A stretch of DNA of 64,000 nt from Limonium bicolor (Eukaryota; Streptophyta; Magnoliopsida; Caryophyllales; Plumbaginaceae), in the NCBI GenBank assembly GCA_023374045.1, contig CM041776.1:122159000-122222999 (forward strand), in the 5' to 3' direction. The translations under genes were made by a program, and so were the position numbers. The notes under the pieces are model-generated. The model did not search any database and was not told the DNA's origin. It worked only from the letters and a program-made list of their open reading frames with translations. Shown here piece after piece: positions 24,701 through 37,271 of this stretch; within the stretch, counting starts at the first letter, position 1, and the number at the start of each line of letters is the position of its first letter.

Positions 24701-26834
24701 GTGTTGTGGAGGAAAAATATAATATGGTTTAATGACCATATATTTTCATAATTAAAATGACGTATGATAAAGGGAAAAGAATTACAAACATTGGATATGG
24801 AATGTTAGGACTGTACATGTGATAATAAGGATTGATAATGCAAAGTATTGTTTACCACATTGAATTTGGGAAAAAGAAAAAAAAAGAGAGAAACAAACCT
24901 TAGAAAAATAAATACTAAGGTGAAATGTATGGTGTATGACAAGAATCATACATGCAATATAGAAACAAACTATGATGTACAAACATACATTAGGTTACAT
25001 GCGATAACAAAAGCTCAACTATTAAGTATATTAATATACGAGACAAGACTACGCTTGTAATATAACACTTTTCCAATCTCGAGTTAAACCTAAAACCCGA
25101 CAACATTGACAGTTAATAACGGGGCTTAACCGGGAGGTATTAGTGACGGTACGGGATACCGTAGAATTTTGTGTGTTGTTATACAGTATGCTAATCAGTA
25201 GCATTATGTATTGTATAGACTGTTAGAGACGACGCACGGAGCATAGGATCTTGCTGATTCATACTCCACCGTAATACTTTCAGGGTGAACGGTATGTTAT
25301 TTATTGGCTTGATTTCTCTGAGGATTTCCTCAGTTCAGACATGGTGAAAATCTGTGATAAGATTGAATGTCTGCTTGTGTGAATAATATGCTTGAGTTGT
25401 GTATTAATGCTGCTTATTATTACTGTTGTGCGATAACAGTACCGTTCGTATATATGAACATATTATAAAACGAACTAGCGGCAATGATGCTATCTTATAT
25501 GTGTAATATAAGGAACGTAAGTAAAACGTTGTAGCATTAGGATAATAAGATATATAAAATATCTGAGACTTATATACGGAGCATTGGCCTCTTTAACGCC
25601 GCTCTCGTATCTAGCACTGGATCCCGAGTCGACATACTCAGGATTGGACTACGACCTTGGTCTGCTGTGTTAGAAAAAAAAAGAATAGTAAAGCGATGCG
25701 ATGGTATAGATAAGTTTATCAAGGATGTGGCTCTTGCTGTGCTTGTGATCCATTAACGATACTAGGACACCGTGTGGTAGCCGTAAGTATCTGGATAAAT
25801 TTCCAACGAACTACAGATTGTTCGTAGGACGGAGACTCTACCGCTGGAGTGGCTATTGCCGTGGGTGACCCGCCATAAGAGATGGGTAACTTAGAGACAC
25901 GTCGTTCTAACGAGACGTTGTCATTAGACATGACTGAACAATTACGAACGACTATATTAACTCGTACATAGGCGAACATTATTTGGGCTTGCATGCCAAA
26001 GACGAGAGTTCATACTCGTTTATAATTCTCGTTACTTCGCCTTGTTGTTCATTGGTTGTGCTTTGTGGTTATGTGTGGTATGTTGGTGGATTTGTTTGAA
26101 CGAGCCATTGTGCTCATATTGTGTGTTGTGAACTGGTTGTGTCGAGTCACGTACTCATGTGTGGATTGTGGTTGGGTGTCTGGTCGAGTGAGTCGCTGAA
26201 CTCAATTATGAATATTAAGTGTTTGTTGGAATGGAGTCTCTGTACTCATATAAGCGCTGCAAACGCTTTCAGTGGTTTATTACGATGCGATGTGTGAAGC
26301 CGGGGGCTTGTTTGTTATTTGAGATTACTGCAATATATATTGTTGTTTTACAGTTTCAACATTGAACTATTTGTATGGAAACGAATTGCATACTCTCGAC
26401 CAAAACTGAATGGTCCGAGGGTGCACGACAGTCAGGTAATAACATACTCAGCAGGGGCTGATTCCATACCACAAACTACCATTTTTGCAGGTATGCAACT
26501 TCCGGTGTCGGCAAAGAGAGTGACGCGCTGGGTAGTTTGATTACAGTTATTTAAACATGCACTGTTGCATTTTAATACGAACCTAGAAACATGTATAGGT
26601 TTTGGATACGTAGAAAGCTCACTGTGAATGTATTTTATATTGGTTTTGGGAGTTTAGATCTATCTCTTGTTGTCACTGCGAGAAAATGTTTCGTATTTAA
26701 GAGCTTATCAGGAAGCACGTTATTACTCGTATGGGCGAGCAAGAACGGTGACCAGTAGTCAATTGTTGAGATTACCGCTGCGATTATATTGTTAAGTAAG
26801 ATGATTAGGAGCCGAATAGAGTAGGGGTGTTACA
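21794..26834 (+). repeat. Element C 5' LTR (5041 bp)
   Basis: It pairs with 32241-37266. Differences are mostly short indels with a few substitutions (for example CAAGCATGG versus CAAGTATGG). Parts align with B's LTR (the AAAATGTGCTTTAAGC segment near 22747 and 13725), showing a common origin. The 3' third is rich in short inverted repeats such as CTGAGGA-TT-TCCTCAG (near 25318) and ATGCTA-ATCAG-TAGCAT (near 25188). Confidence 0.94.
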
Positions 26835-26838
26835 AAAG

Positions 26839-26866
26839 TGGTATCAGAGCGGAGTACCGCTCTGAT
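26839..26866 (+). promoter_or_regulatory. C primer-binding site (tRNA-iMet) inside an inverted repeat
   Basis: TGGTATCAGAGC is at 26839-26850. The hairpin ATCAGAGCGG-AGTA-CCGCTCTGAT is at 26843-26866, the same as in B. The leader after it (GTGAGCATAGGTTTTGGGAA) is homologous to B's leader. Confidence 0.93.
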
Positions 26867-27058
26867 GACAAGAGATAGTAGGATTTATACAGTGAGCATA
26901 GGTTTTGGGAATACGGGAAACGTTGTGAGGATACGTGACCTTGCGGGGTTGATGCAATGCTTAAAACTTGCACACCATAACCGTGGAGGCACTTCAATAA
27001 TAAATGACCGAAACTATGGTATTAGACCAAGTAAAGGTCTAACCCGTCCTCTTGACTT

Positions 27059-27256
27059 ATGTCAGAGAGAGGTCAGGGTAACAGTACTAAGGAAGAACAC
27101 GGAGCAGCGGAAGTGGTGAAGGTCCAGCAACCCCAAGTAACGCGAAGATGGTATGAACCACTCGCACTTGATGGGAGAGCATCCCGGAAAATTTGCAATG
27201 GTACCCCACCCCCGCAACCCGTATCCCGAGTACTATCTAGTGAGGCAATTAAATGA
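27059..27256 (+). pseudogene. Possible gag N-terminal remnant of C
   Basis: An ATG at roughly the distance from the PBS where B and D start gag (about 210-220 bases) opens 65 codons starting MSERGQGN, resembling the MSGRGPG start of D gag. After that, no capsid motif is recognisable. I read this as the decayed start of gag; it could instead be chance. Confidence 0.4.
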
Positions 27257-30200
27257 GAAACACCACGGAGATACTCTCCTGATCGGAAAGACCCGATGTG
27301 GATGCTAAGAAGATTAGTTAAATGTAGAAAATAAGACTTGGTGTTTTGATGTAATGCTTAGGACCGGGGGTCCTGGTAATGACATAATGTCTACCATACG
27401 AGGATGTGATAAATAATGGACCGAGTTGAGGAGAAAATTTCCTGTAGGACTAATGGGGCTAACTTGCTATGAGCAAAGCAACCCTGTCCTATATCCAAGA
27501 AAACACTGGTCAGTGCGCTTGGGGGAAAAGGAGTGGAAACGACGAGTAATGATTAGTTTAAAGATATGTAATAGATGGAAGGAATTACCTTTTTGAAGTC
27601 TCACCCGAAGCGAGTAACTCTAAACCATGCAACACTGAAGGTTCAAGATGGCCCGACGTGCATGAGGGAAATCTTGAGAACTGTAGGAACAAGAACTCGT
27701 CAAGTTGCTATCATGCAACGCCTCGTGAGGAAGTAAGACTTTATTACCATGACAAGCTTGTGGGAACGAGTGCGGGAGTGAGACTATATAAATTTGAATA
27801 AGAACTTTTGACTTGAACAGGAACCCGACTAGGGAATAGCACTGCACTGACACACCGTACCGGTGGCGCAGGCTGCATGGCGCACTTGCCACTGCAAGTG
27901 CCACACTAACCAAAGTACTAAATTTCAACCTACCTTGCGCACTTGCTACAGCAAGTGCAGCGACAGTAAACTAACCCTAAAGGACGTGGTGGTCCAGGCG
28001 GTTACCAATAAACACTAAATCTTATGTAAGTCCGTAATGCAATAAAGCAGGACACAACCTTCTTAAGGGCAGGGGTACGAAACCCTTGGGTTTGAGGTCG
28101 ATAGAACCTCGAGAAGACCTAGCCGGTCTGACCATTAAACCAAAAAAAAAACAATACACCATTTAGTAGAATATTAAAAGGGGAGTGAATGAGAACAATA
28201 GTTAGTGCCTGCAAGTCTAACCCCAGTGCCGGTATGGACATTAAACGTCAACCATTACCGGTGGGGAGTGACGGGTCTTCAGGACCAGCATAACCATATT
28301 TAGAGAGTGCGTGACACTCGTGGTTAAACCACTACGATTGAACATTGCCAGAGGGCAAGAAGTGAGCTATATGAGGCAGGACCTTTTAAAAAAAATATAG
28401 TAGGCAGATGTGAACGTGCAAAAAAAGGGGCCGATGTAATGCCCGCACCACACACGCCGGAGGTGTCGTGATCCATTATGCTGCTAGACTCCCGTATGGA
28501 GGGCAGTGGATATAAACTAAAAAGTGAAAATTGCTGATGACGGAAGATACCGTTACCTCAAAGAGGATGGAGAGATATGAGTTGAATAAGAGTAAGGACC
28601 ACACAATGAAGAGGAATGATTAGCGGAAACCACTAAGTTGTGGACACCCAATTGTAACCTCGGAGAAAGTATTAAAACCAACTAGGAATAAATTAAATAA
28701 CAAGACTAACAATCATTTAACTATCAGAATCAGTATTGAGGCTGAATATCGTATGGCATAGGCCTACGGAGGGATACCTTAGTACCACCAAAGTGACCCA
28801 AAACTAGGGGAAAAAGGGTGATGAATCACAAGTACTGATTAATGTCAGACTAACGGGACTACCATAAGACAGGGGAAACCCGAGGTATCAACTTTATCAT
28901 GGAGTCCGGAAACACCATAGGGTAACCCAATAGATTGAGTGGAGTTCGAATACTGAAAACTCATATCTGAAGGCGTTAATAGCCTAGGAGTGAACGGGAG
29001 AGGTAATAAGTAGTCACTGAACCCCACTCACAGATACCAGATGGCGAGCATGTGGAAACCAGAATTAGGGCGATAAGTCGCAAACACATATCTTAGGGAA
29101 GGTAAAGGAAACACACATTAATAAACGAAACCATACTGACATCAAAGGTTAAGAATTGGCAGCATAGTCACTTAAATTAAATTACCGGGACTAAGAGTAC
29201 GATGATCACCGGGTACGAACGCTACGAGTGCACTAAACGAGACATGGGACGACCGCACTCCTAGGAGCTTGTGGGCCTGACAAACTATATTAGGTTGGTT
29301 GGGTAAGTAGTAATGTATCAGTATGGTACCCCATGCATGTAAACGAGTGTGTAGGACCCAGGAGGTAATCAACTCTACGTCTAAGTCAGCGAATGGAACT
29401 CTGACTAGGTAAACCATGTAACGACGAGAGAGATCTCAGTCAACCTAGCAAGGTTAGGAAAATCAAGGATAGCTTGATAATAAAGTGACATAAGGTCGCA
29501 ACTCCACAGTGGAGGAGTTAAACATAAGTTTTGGGGATTTTAGTAAACGAGGGAAACTAAGGCCAATTTAATGGTAATGGCAAGTTGAACCCATGAATGA
29601 GAAAAGGAATTGTGGTATTTAAGGAAGTTATCTTAGAGAAACCCTTGTGATTATAGATGCTACCCAAAAAGGGGGCACAAAGAGAGTTATACCACGCGCT
29701 GAGGGCGCTGCGATGATGTCGCATTAAAGAATAATAACCACATGCTCAAGCCATAAACGTTAGTATGTAGTACCAATTAGGTTTGAACAGAGAATGAACA
29801 CCAAGCTAAAACCCACAGTCGTGCAAACCGCAACGGCGGATAACCGTCCAATCGACTGTACATGGTGCGCAACAAGCAACCATTAGAATAACTGTTAACC
29901 GAATTATGCTGGTAAGAATCAGAAGGTGGAACATCAGATAAACAAATGGATTCCCCTAATCGAGAAGAGAAATGAACCATGTAGATGGACACTAAAGTGC
30001 CAACACACGAGGGATACGAGTTCACACTAGCAAAAGCAGACCTACAAGGTACCCAAAGAACGAACTCATTCCAGAGGGAGATAACTTAGAGTCATGAGGC
30101 GCCAGTTAGATGCGCATATCAGACTACTACTGCAAGCACTAGATGTTAGAGCATAGCTCGACAACCCTTTTACCGAAGGATAGTTCGGTAGGGTGGCATG

Positions 30201-30712
30201 AACTCATGGGAATATACCATGAGCATGTATAGAATTCAGGAGAGCTGAATAAAATGGCTAAATTGAAAGAATAAGCGTGTGTGACTAATGATACCACGCA
30301 GCCGAATAAATTACACCATTCCCATAATTATGGAAGACTGTGTAGAAAACACCGTCACATGGACTTGGAACGGACATGAAACTACTACCAAAAAGGGGTA
30401 AACTAACCATATAGTAGTTGGGCAGACTGCTTGCGGAGCGAGTGGGCCCATATTGCTTAGGTTTGACATACCTAGCAGACTTGAGGAACACAAATGATGT
30501 GTTTACATCTTCCGATCAAACCGTATATGAATATACATACACCTAAGCGAGGTAGGCGGTATAACCTGAGGGGCTAAAGCCCGACCCTATGGAAAAAGGG
30601 GTAATGAAATATGTAACACATTAGTGCACGAATAATCCCACTGGAATGAAACATCTTGAACTTATTACTTCACGATGATATATTCGTAGATTACGTGGGC
30701 GTAATCACTTTT
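27257..30712 (+). other. C internal non-coding region
   Basis: About 3.5 kb closed in all frames apart from short unrecognised ORFs. It includes the hairpin pair (27882-27958) and the segment shared with B (about 29245-29370). I see no protease, RT or integrase motif. Confidence 0.75.
27882..27958 (+). repeat. Pair of GCACTTGC hairpins (C)
   Basis: GCACTTGC-CACT-GCAAGTGC (27882-27901) and GCACTTGC-TACA-GCAAGTGC (27939-27958) have perfect 8-bp stems and unlike loops. They are homologous to the pair in B. Confidence 0.9.
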
Positions 30713-30720
30713 AAGGGGGG
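30713..30720 (+). promoter_or_regulatory. Internal polypurine tract of C
   Basis: TTTTAAGGGGGGTAGAGC lies 1.5 kb before the terminal tract (32228-32235). It is preceded by GTGGGCGTAATC, like GGGGGCGTAACCC before the internal tract of B. Confidence 0.85.
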
Positions 30721-31504
30721 TAGAGCGATTAAAATATACCGTACGTAGGAGTACGTAGCGCATGGCACACATGCAGCAAACACTATTATTGTACGTAGAG
30801 TACAAGTGTTACGATTGTGTTATGTTACTTGAGGTAATATTGTGATGTATTATGTGTATGAACATAAATATATTTTAGTTCGCATTAGTTATGGCGAATA
30901 GGAAAGGGAGAACAGATAGAGTGTTCTTATCCTAATTCCGATATTTATGCAAACGTTGCGAACACTAAACAATAAACGCCTAACTTGTTATCTCCGGTTG
31001 AGAGTTCAAGTAGGTCTATCTGGTAGCTTCGATGGGAGATGGCAAATAAAAGGAGTAGAAAGCTCCATATCATATGATTTGTGACTCGGTATGAAACCGA
31101 GTATTGGAATGCGATGAGTGAGTCGGCATGAGACCGATGTATAGCCTAGTGGAGGTAAAACCTCTAGGAATTGTATGAATAATTATAAGTCGAGTGAACT
31201 TGGTACGTGGTTAGGATACATGACCCTATATGCCGGTGATTAGGTTAATTACACTAGTTGACTTGTGTATCTATGGGATACGAGGTGGTAAATATCAAGA
31301 GGAAACGAGATTAGAAGTGAATAAACAATTGATTGATTGAATTTGACGTGGGAAGTTGAACTTGATCCTGGTCCGATCAAGGGAAACCGAACACAAATTG
31401 AGGTGAGAGATAGTTCAACACTGACGCTGACCACGTCGGGGTTGAACGATTCTCGAAACTTCCTACAAGTGGACACAGATATGAATGGAAATTGGAATTT
31501 AGGC

Positions 31505-31715
31505 GTCACTCGAAGAGCCGTGGACCGTGGAGTCCTTCGCCATTAGACCGGTGTGTCTGCGAGTGACATCACCCAGAGAGTGGACCGCAGAGCCCTTTGT
31601 CATTAGACCGGCGTGTCTGTGGGTGACTAAGGAAATAAGGTGACTGCCCGAGGAGCCGTGGACCGCAGTGTCCTTCGTTATGATCAAACCGGTGTGTCCG
31701 CGGGTAGTAGACGTT
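31505..31715 (+). repeat. Three imperfect ~70-90 bp repeats in C spacer
   Basis: Each unit has a GTGGACCG(T/C)(G/A)G core, then TTCG or TTTG with an ATTAGACCGG-like stretch, then TGTGTCTGCGAGTGA or a variant. The units start near 31515, 31580 and 31655. Confidence 0.8.
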
Positions 31716-31885
31716 GGTTGGGTTGGGGATCGTCAGGTCCTGGTCTTTAAGACTGCTTCCCTGTGAGTTGTCAACGTTAACTATATGTGCACACATACAT
31801 GTGGAATGATGTGTGAGTATCCTCGCGAGATACTAACATGTAGATAGGGATGCGTGGAGTATCCCTTGCAAACACCTTTGAGTAC

Positions 31886-31990
31886 TTTATGAGTTTTGCA
31901 CCTTGTCTAGTGCTGTGTATATGAGTTTGCACCTTGTCTAGTGCTGTGTATATGAGTTTGCACCTTGTCTAGTGCTGTGTACTATGAGTT
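31886..31990 (+). repeat. ~32 bp tandem repeat, three copies, in C spacer
   Basis: TATGAGTTTGCACCTTGTC plus TAGTGCTGTG is repeated three times head to tail, with a fourth partial copy near 32038. No coding role is visible. Confidence 0.9.
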
Positions 31991-32227
31991 TTACACTGTT
32001 GATATATATACCGCTGAGTACTTTTGTGATAATTGGATGTGCACCTTGTTAGTGATGTGATATGATGAGTTTATCCATGAGTTGGCTATTTGATATATGC
32101 TGTATGTATAGACTAGGTCTGAACCTAGTGGGAGTTACTCCCTAGCAATGGACTGTTGGTTACTTAGTGGAACTTGATTCCTTAGGTGAACTGTAGAGGA
32201 TTAAGGACTTCGGGACGAAGCCTTTTT

Positions 32228-32235
32228 AAGGGGGG
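32228..32235 (+). promoter_or_regulatory. Terminal polypurine tract of C
   Basis: CTTTTTAAGGGGGGTAGAC is directly before the 3' LTR and preceded by the small hairpin ACTTCG-GGA-CGAAG. It primes plus-strand synthesis. Confidence 0.93.
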
Positions 32236-32240
32236 TAGAC

Positions 32241-35200
32241 TGAAATACCCCTAACCTTTAAAATATAATTAAATGATCTATTAATGATCTAAGATGATTA
32301 TTAAACATCTAAATATTATTGGGGAACAATCTAAAATCTCAACAAGGCAAAACACGCCTTAAGATCGGTAAAGCCAAAAATGTGCTTTAAGACACCATAA
32401 AGATTGTATGACCTCAAATAGATCCAAAGTGGATTCCTAAGTATAATGAATCAAGGAACACAATAAAACCATTCTCAAGGAGAACTAAGCTCAGGAACAC
32501 CCTGTGACACAAAAATGTGCGCTAAAACTCCTTAAAGCACGTTTTTGTGAGATTGCCTTTTAAATTGATTTTTAATGGGCTTAAAAATTATAATTATCCT
32601 TAAATATGATATATAATCATATTATATCATATTAGGAATTTAATTCCAGAAATTTACGAATTTTTACAAATTTAATATTAAAATATTAATAAAACCCTAA
32701 AGTGGGGCCCGCATGAGTCAATATTGACCAAGTATGGTCAATGGTCAATTAATTGACCCACTTGGACCATGGAGCGGCTGGCAATAAGAAGGAGAGCATA
32801 CATTCCTTGATTGACAATAATGCTACCTAATACATTACTTTTTGAAAATTAAGCTTACTTTTACATTATTTCAAACTTTCAATCATTCCTTCCTTCCTTC
32901 CTTCCTGTCCGATCTCCTTCATTCCAGCCGAGCTCTCCCTTCCTTCAAGCTCTCAAAGCTTGCTCTTGAACATGGAAGGCAAACCTAGCTCTTAAGTCCT
33001 TAAGGTAAGTGTTTTAATGTCATTTTTAGCCCTTTTTCTTCATCTCTTCACTACCAACACCTAAATTTCGTGGCTCATCAATTCCTATGGCTTATTCTCA
33101 GTGTTCTAAGGTTAGAACAAGAGCTAAACTCGGTTGAGACCAGTAGAGGGACCAAGGTTGTTCAAATCTACATTTTAAGGTAAAAATGTGCTTTAAGCTC
33201 ATAACTTTTGATTCCCTTCGAGTTTGGCTGTGAAACTTTGGTCATAGCCTCTTCTTCTCCTTTTCATGTGGAATCTGTTGGTTAGCCATTTGGAGCAAGG
33301 GTGACCGAGATCCAAGAGAAATACTCTCTTTTAAGGCATTTTTCCAAGGTAAAACCTAATAACAAGGTAGTATTTCGAGATCTAACTATTTCCTATGTCA
33401 ATATGGTGGATCTAACACCTTGTGGTGTGTTTGGTTCAGGTCGAAAATACCTAGAACTTCCCTTGCATTTTTAAGGTGATTTTTGCCTTAAATCTTACAT
33501 TAATTATCCCTTATGGTTAAGCTCAAGCTTGGAGGGTAACCATATCTTGTTTTTGTGTATTAAACATGTCTAAATCAAGTGGTGATTTTTCCTACAAGTG
33601 GCCGAGAGCATACAAGGCTTAATCAAGGTATAAACACCTTAAACTTATGGTTTTTGTAATTTTTAAGCATATACATATATATGGCCGAGAGTGAATATAT
33701 ATATATAGGTCATATTGACCTAAAAATGGAAAAAAATGGCTAAGATAAATTAAGCTAGTCATTTAAGGGATTTAATTAACATGATGGTCAAATTATGACA
33801 TTATGTGGAAAAATAATTAAACCTAAGTGAGGCCGAATATATATGCTATTTTGAGACATTTATTGTGTAATTTATTTTGCAAGTTCAAGGTTGTAATAAG
33901 GCCATGTCATTAGGCCATTTTATTTAAGTTTATAAGCTTATTTAGTTTTATTTATGCTTATAATTAAAATTGGGGCCAATTCGTAATTACTAGGAATTTA
34001 GAAAGCCGTGGGCTTAATTTAGAGCAATTTAGGCTTTTTAAATAAATTTAATAAAAATTATAACATTTTATAAAGTTTTGGGTCAAAACTGTAAAAATAG
34101 AAAAGTATGGGGTATTGTTGGTAATTACCGAAAGTTTGAGTCCCAATTGGTATTAGAAGTCAAAGTTGACTATATAGGAGACTTTGACCAACTTTGGAGA
34201 ATTTTAGAAATTAAAATACTACCTTATAATAAGATACTTATTAAATTGTAAAAGATTTATAAGACTTGGGGTGGTATTGTGATTTCCGAAAACTTGGGGG
34301 TACTAAAGGAGTTTAGTACAAACCTTAGGTTATTAGGAATTTTTAGGAATTGATTTGGTTAAATTTGGAGTTAATATGAATTAAATAAGTATAATATAAG
34401 GTATTTCATAATATTGTTACAAATGGGTAACATATGTGGTAAAATCGAGATTTAGAGAAAGTATAAGGTTAGGAATAAGTTTATAACCTTTTGGTATAGT
34501 TTGGTGATTTTTGGAATTATATACAAGGTTTTATAAGGACATATGTATAATATATGATTTTAATGGAATTAGAAAACTATATGTTATAAAGAGGGGAAAT
34601 TGGTGAATATAGAAAGTTAAGTGGTGGAAAAATAATTTAAATAGACCATGGGGTCTGTTCGGTTATTTTGAGAAAATATAACCATGGGTTATAATATATT
34701 AAGGAATAAGGATTATAATATAAGGTATATACTATAAGTGTAACAAGGAAATAATTTGGGGTTGAGTTGTAAATTATGGAAGTTTGGTGGGAATTAATTA
34801 ATACCGAGAGTTTTAAGGGCTGTTTGGTATTTATTAACAATATATAACTATAAGTTATAATTGTTTAATGACATAGTTGTCAAAATATATGTTATATAAC
34901 TATAATATAACATGGTATAAATTATGTGGAGGATTTTGTAAATAATTAAGGAACATAGGTGCTGTTCGGAAATATTAATATTTTTGAATGAACTTTATAA
35001 TATGGTTTTGATGTTATAAGAATTATAACATTTGTAATATAAGAGGTATTCATTAAAAAGAATGAATATATATTATAAGAATTGCCATATAAGAAATAGT
35101 TCCATGAATACATACACATAAATAAATATGTGTTGTGGAGGAAAATATAATATGGTTTAATGACCATATATTTTCATAATTAAAATGACGTATGATAAAG

Positions 35201-37266
35201 GGAAAAGAATTACAAACATTGGATATGGAATGTTAGGACTGTACATGTGATAATAAGGATTGATAATGCAAAGTATTGTTTACCACATTGAATTTGGAAA
35301 AAGAAAAAAAAAGAGAGAAACAAACCTTAGAAAATAAATACTAAGGTGAAATGTATGGTGTATGACAAGAATCATACATGCAATATAGAAACAAACTATA
35401 TGATGTACAAACATACATTAGGTTACATGCGATAACAAAAGCTCAACTATAAGTATATTAATATACGAGACAAGACTACGCTTGTAATATAACACTTTTC
35501 CAATCTCGAGTTAAACCTAAAACCCGACAAACATTGACAGTTAATAACGGGGGTTAACCGGGAGGTATTAGTGACGGTACGGGGTACCGTAGAATTTTGT
35601 GTTGTTATACAGTATGCTAATCAGTAGCATTATGTATTGTATAGACTGTTAGAGACGACGCACGGAGCATAGGATCTTGCTGATTCATACTCCACCGTAA
35701 TACTTTCAGGGTGAACGGTATGTTATTTATGTGGCTTGATTGTCTCTGAGGATTTCCTCAGTTCAGACATTGTGTGAAAATCTGTGATAAGATTGAATGT
35801 CTGCTTGTGTGAATAATATGCTTGAGTTGTGTATTAATGCTGCTTATTATTACTGTTGTGCGATAACAGTACCGTTCGTATATATGAACATATTATAAAA
35901 CGAACTAGCGGCAATGATGCTATCTTATATGTGTAATATAAGGAACGTAAGTAAAACGTTGTAGCATTAGGATAATAAGATATATAAAATATCTGAGACT
36001 TATATACGGAGCATTGGCCTCTTTAACGCCGCTCTCGTATCTAGCACTGGATCCCGAGTCGACATACTCAGGATTGGACTACGACCTTGGTCTGCTGTGT
36101 TAGAAAAAAAAGAATAGTAAAGCGATGCGATGGTATAGATAAGTTTATCAAGGATGTGGCTCTTGCTGTGAATGTGATCCATTAACGATACTAGGACACC
36201 GTGTGGTAGCCGTAAGTATCTGGATAAATTTCCAACGAACTACAGATTGTTCGTAGGACGGAGACTCTACCGCTGGAGTGGCTATTGCCGTGGGTGACCC
36301 GCCATAAGAGATGGGTAACTTAGAGACACGTCGTTCTAACGAGACGTTGTCATTAGACATGACTGAACAATTACGAACGACTATATTAACTCGTACATTA
36401 GGCGAACATTATTTGGGCTTGCATGCCAAAGACGAGAGTTCATACTCGTTTATAATTCTCGTTACTTCGCCTTGTTGTTCATTGGTTGTGCTTTGTGGTT
36501 ATGTGTGGTATGTTGGTGGATTTGTTTGAACGAGCCATTGTGCTCATATTGTGTGTTGTGAACTGGTTGTGTCGAGTCACCGTACTCATGTGTGGATTGT
36601 GGTTGGGTGTCTGGTCGAGTGAGTCGCTGAACTCAATTATGAAATATTAAGTGTTTGTTGGAATGGAGTCTCTGTACTCATATAAGCGCTGCAAACGCTT
36701 TCAGTGGTTTATTACGATGCGATGTGTGAAGCCGGGGGCTTGTTTGTTATTTGAGATTACTGCAATATATATTGTTGTTTTACAGTTTCAACATTGAACT
36801 ATTTGTATGGAAACGAATTGCATACTCTCGACCAAATAACTGAATGGTCCGAGGGTGCACGACAGTCAGGTAATAACATACTCAGCAGGGGCTGATTCCA
36901 TACCACAAACTACCATTTTTGCAGGTATGCAACTTCCGGTGTCGGCAAAGAGAGTGACGCGCTGGGTAGTTTGATTACAGTTATTTAAACATGCACTGTT
37001 GCATTTTAACGAACCTAGAAACATGTATAGGTTTTGGATACGTAGAAAGCTCACTGTGAATGTATTTTATATTGGTTTTGGGAGTTTAGATCTATCTCTT
37101 GTTGTCACTGCGAGAAAATGTTTCGTATTTAAGAGCTTATCAGGAAGCACGTTATTACTCGTATGGGCGAGCAAGAACGGTGACCAGTAGTCAATTGTTG
37201 AGATTACCGCTGCGATTATATTGTTAAGTAAGATGATTAGGAGCCGAATAGAGTAGGGGTGTTACA
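32241..37266 (+). repeat. Element C 3' LTR (5026 bp)
   Basis: It starts TGAAATACCCCTAACC directly after the polypurine tract and ends GGGGTGTTACA, followed by the duplication GTAGA. It is the pair of 21794-26834. Confidence 0.94.
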
Positions 37267-37271
37267 GTAGA

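Larger units (their letters stand above)
30721..32227 (+). other. C spacer between the two polypurine tracts, hairpin-rich
   Basis: Non-coding. Perfect short hairpins include ACTCGGT...ACCGAGT (31084-31102), ACTAGGT...ACCTAGT (32112-32129) and GGGAGT-T-ACTCCC (32130-32142). Two tandem repeat blocks are listed separately. This is the counterpart of the 0.64 kb spacer in B and the 0.35 kb spacer in D. Confidence 0.7.
21794..37266 (+). mobile_element. Element C: non-coding giant-LTR retrotransposon nested in B
   Basis: It has two LTRs of 5041 and 5026 bp and a 5.4 kb internal region with PBS, leader, a possible gag scrap, hairpins, and internal and terminal polypurine tracts, but no capsid, knuckle or pol. 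It is a LARD-like non-autonomous element related to B and D. LTR start TGAAATACCCC, end GGGGTGTTACA. Confidence 0.93.

Noticed and set aside
12635..26834. A single element made of 12635-17917 and 21794-26834 as its two LTRs
   Set aside because: These two sequences are clearly different. Each has a far better partner (52571-57830 and 32241-37266), and the duplications GAGCT and GTAGA fit only the nested model.
27620..31800. Short - and + strand ORFs inside C
   Set aside because: All under about 105 codons, with no domain, in a region closed in long frames. They are chance ORFs in non-coding element DNA.
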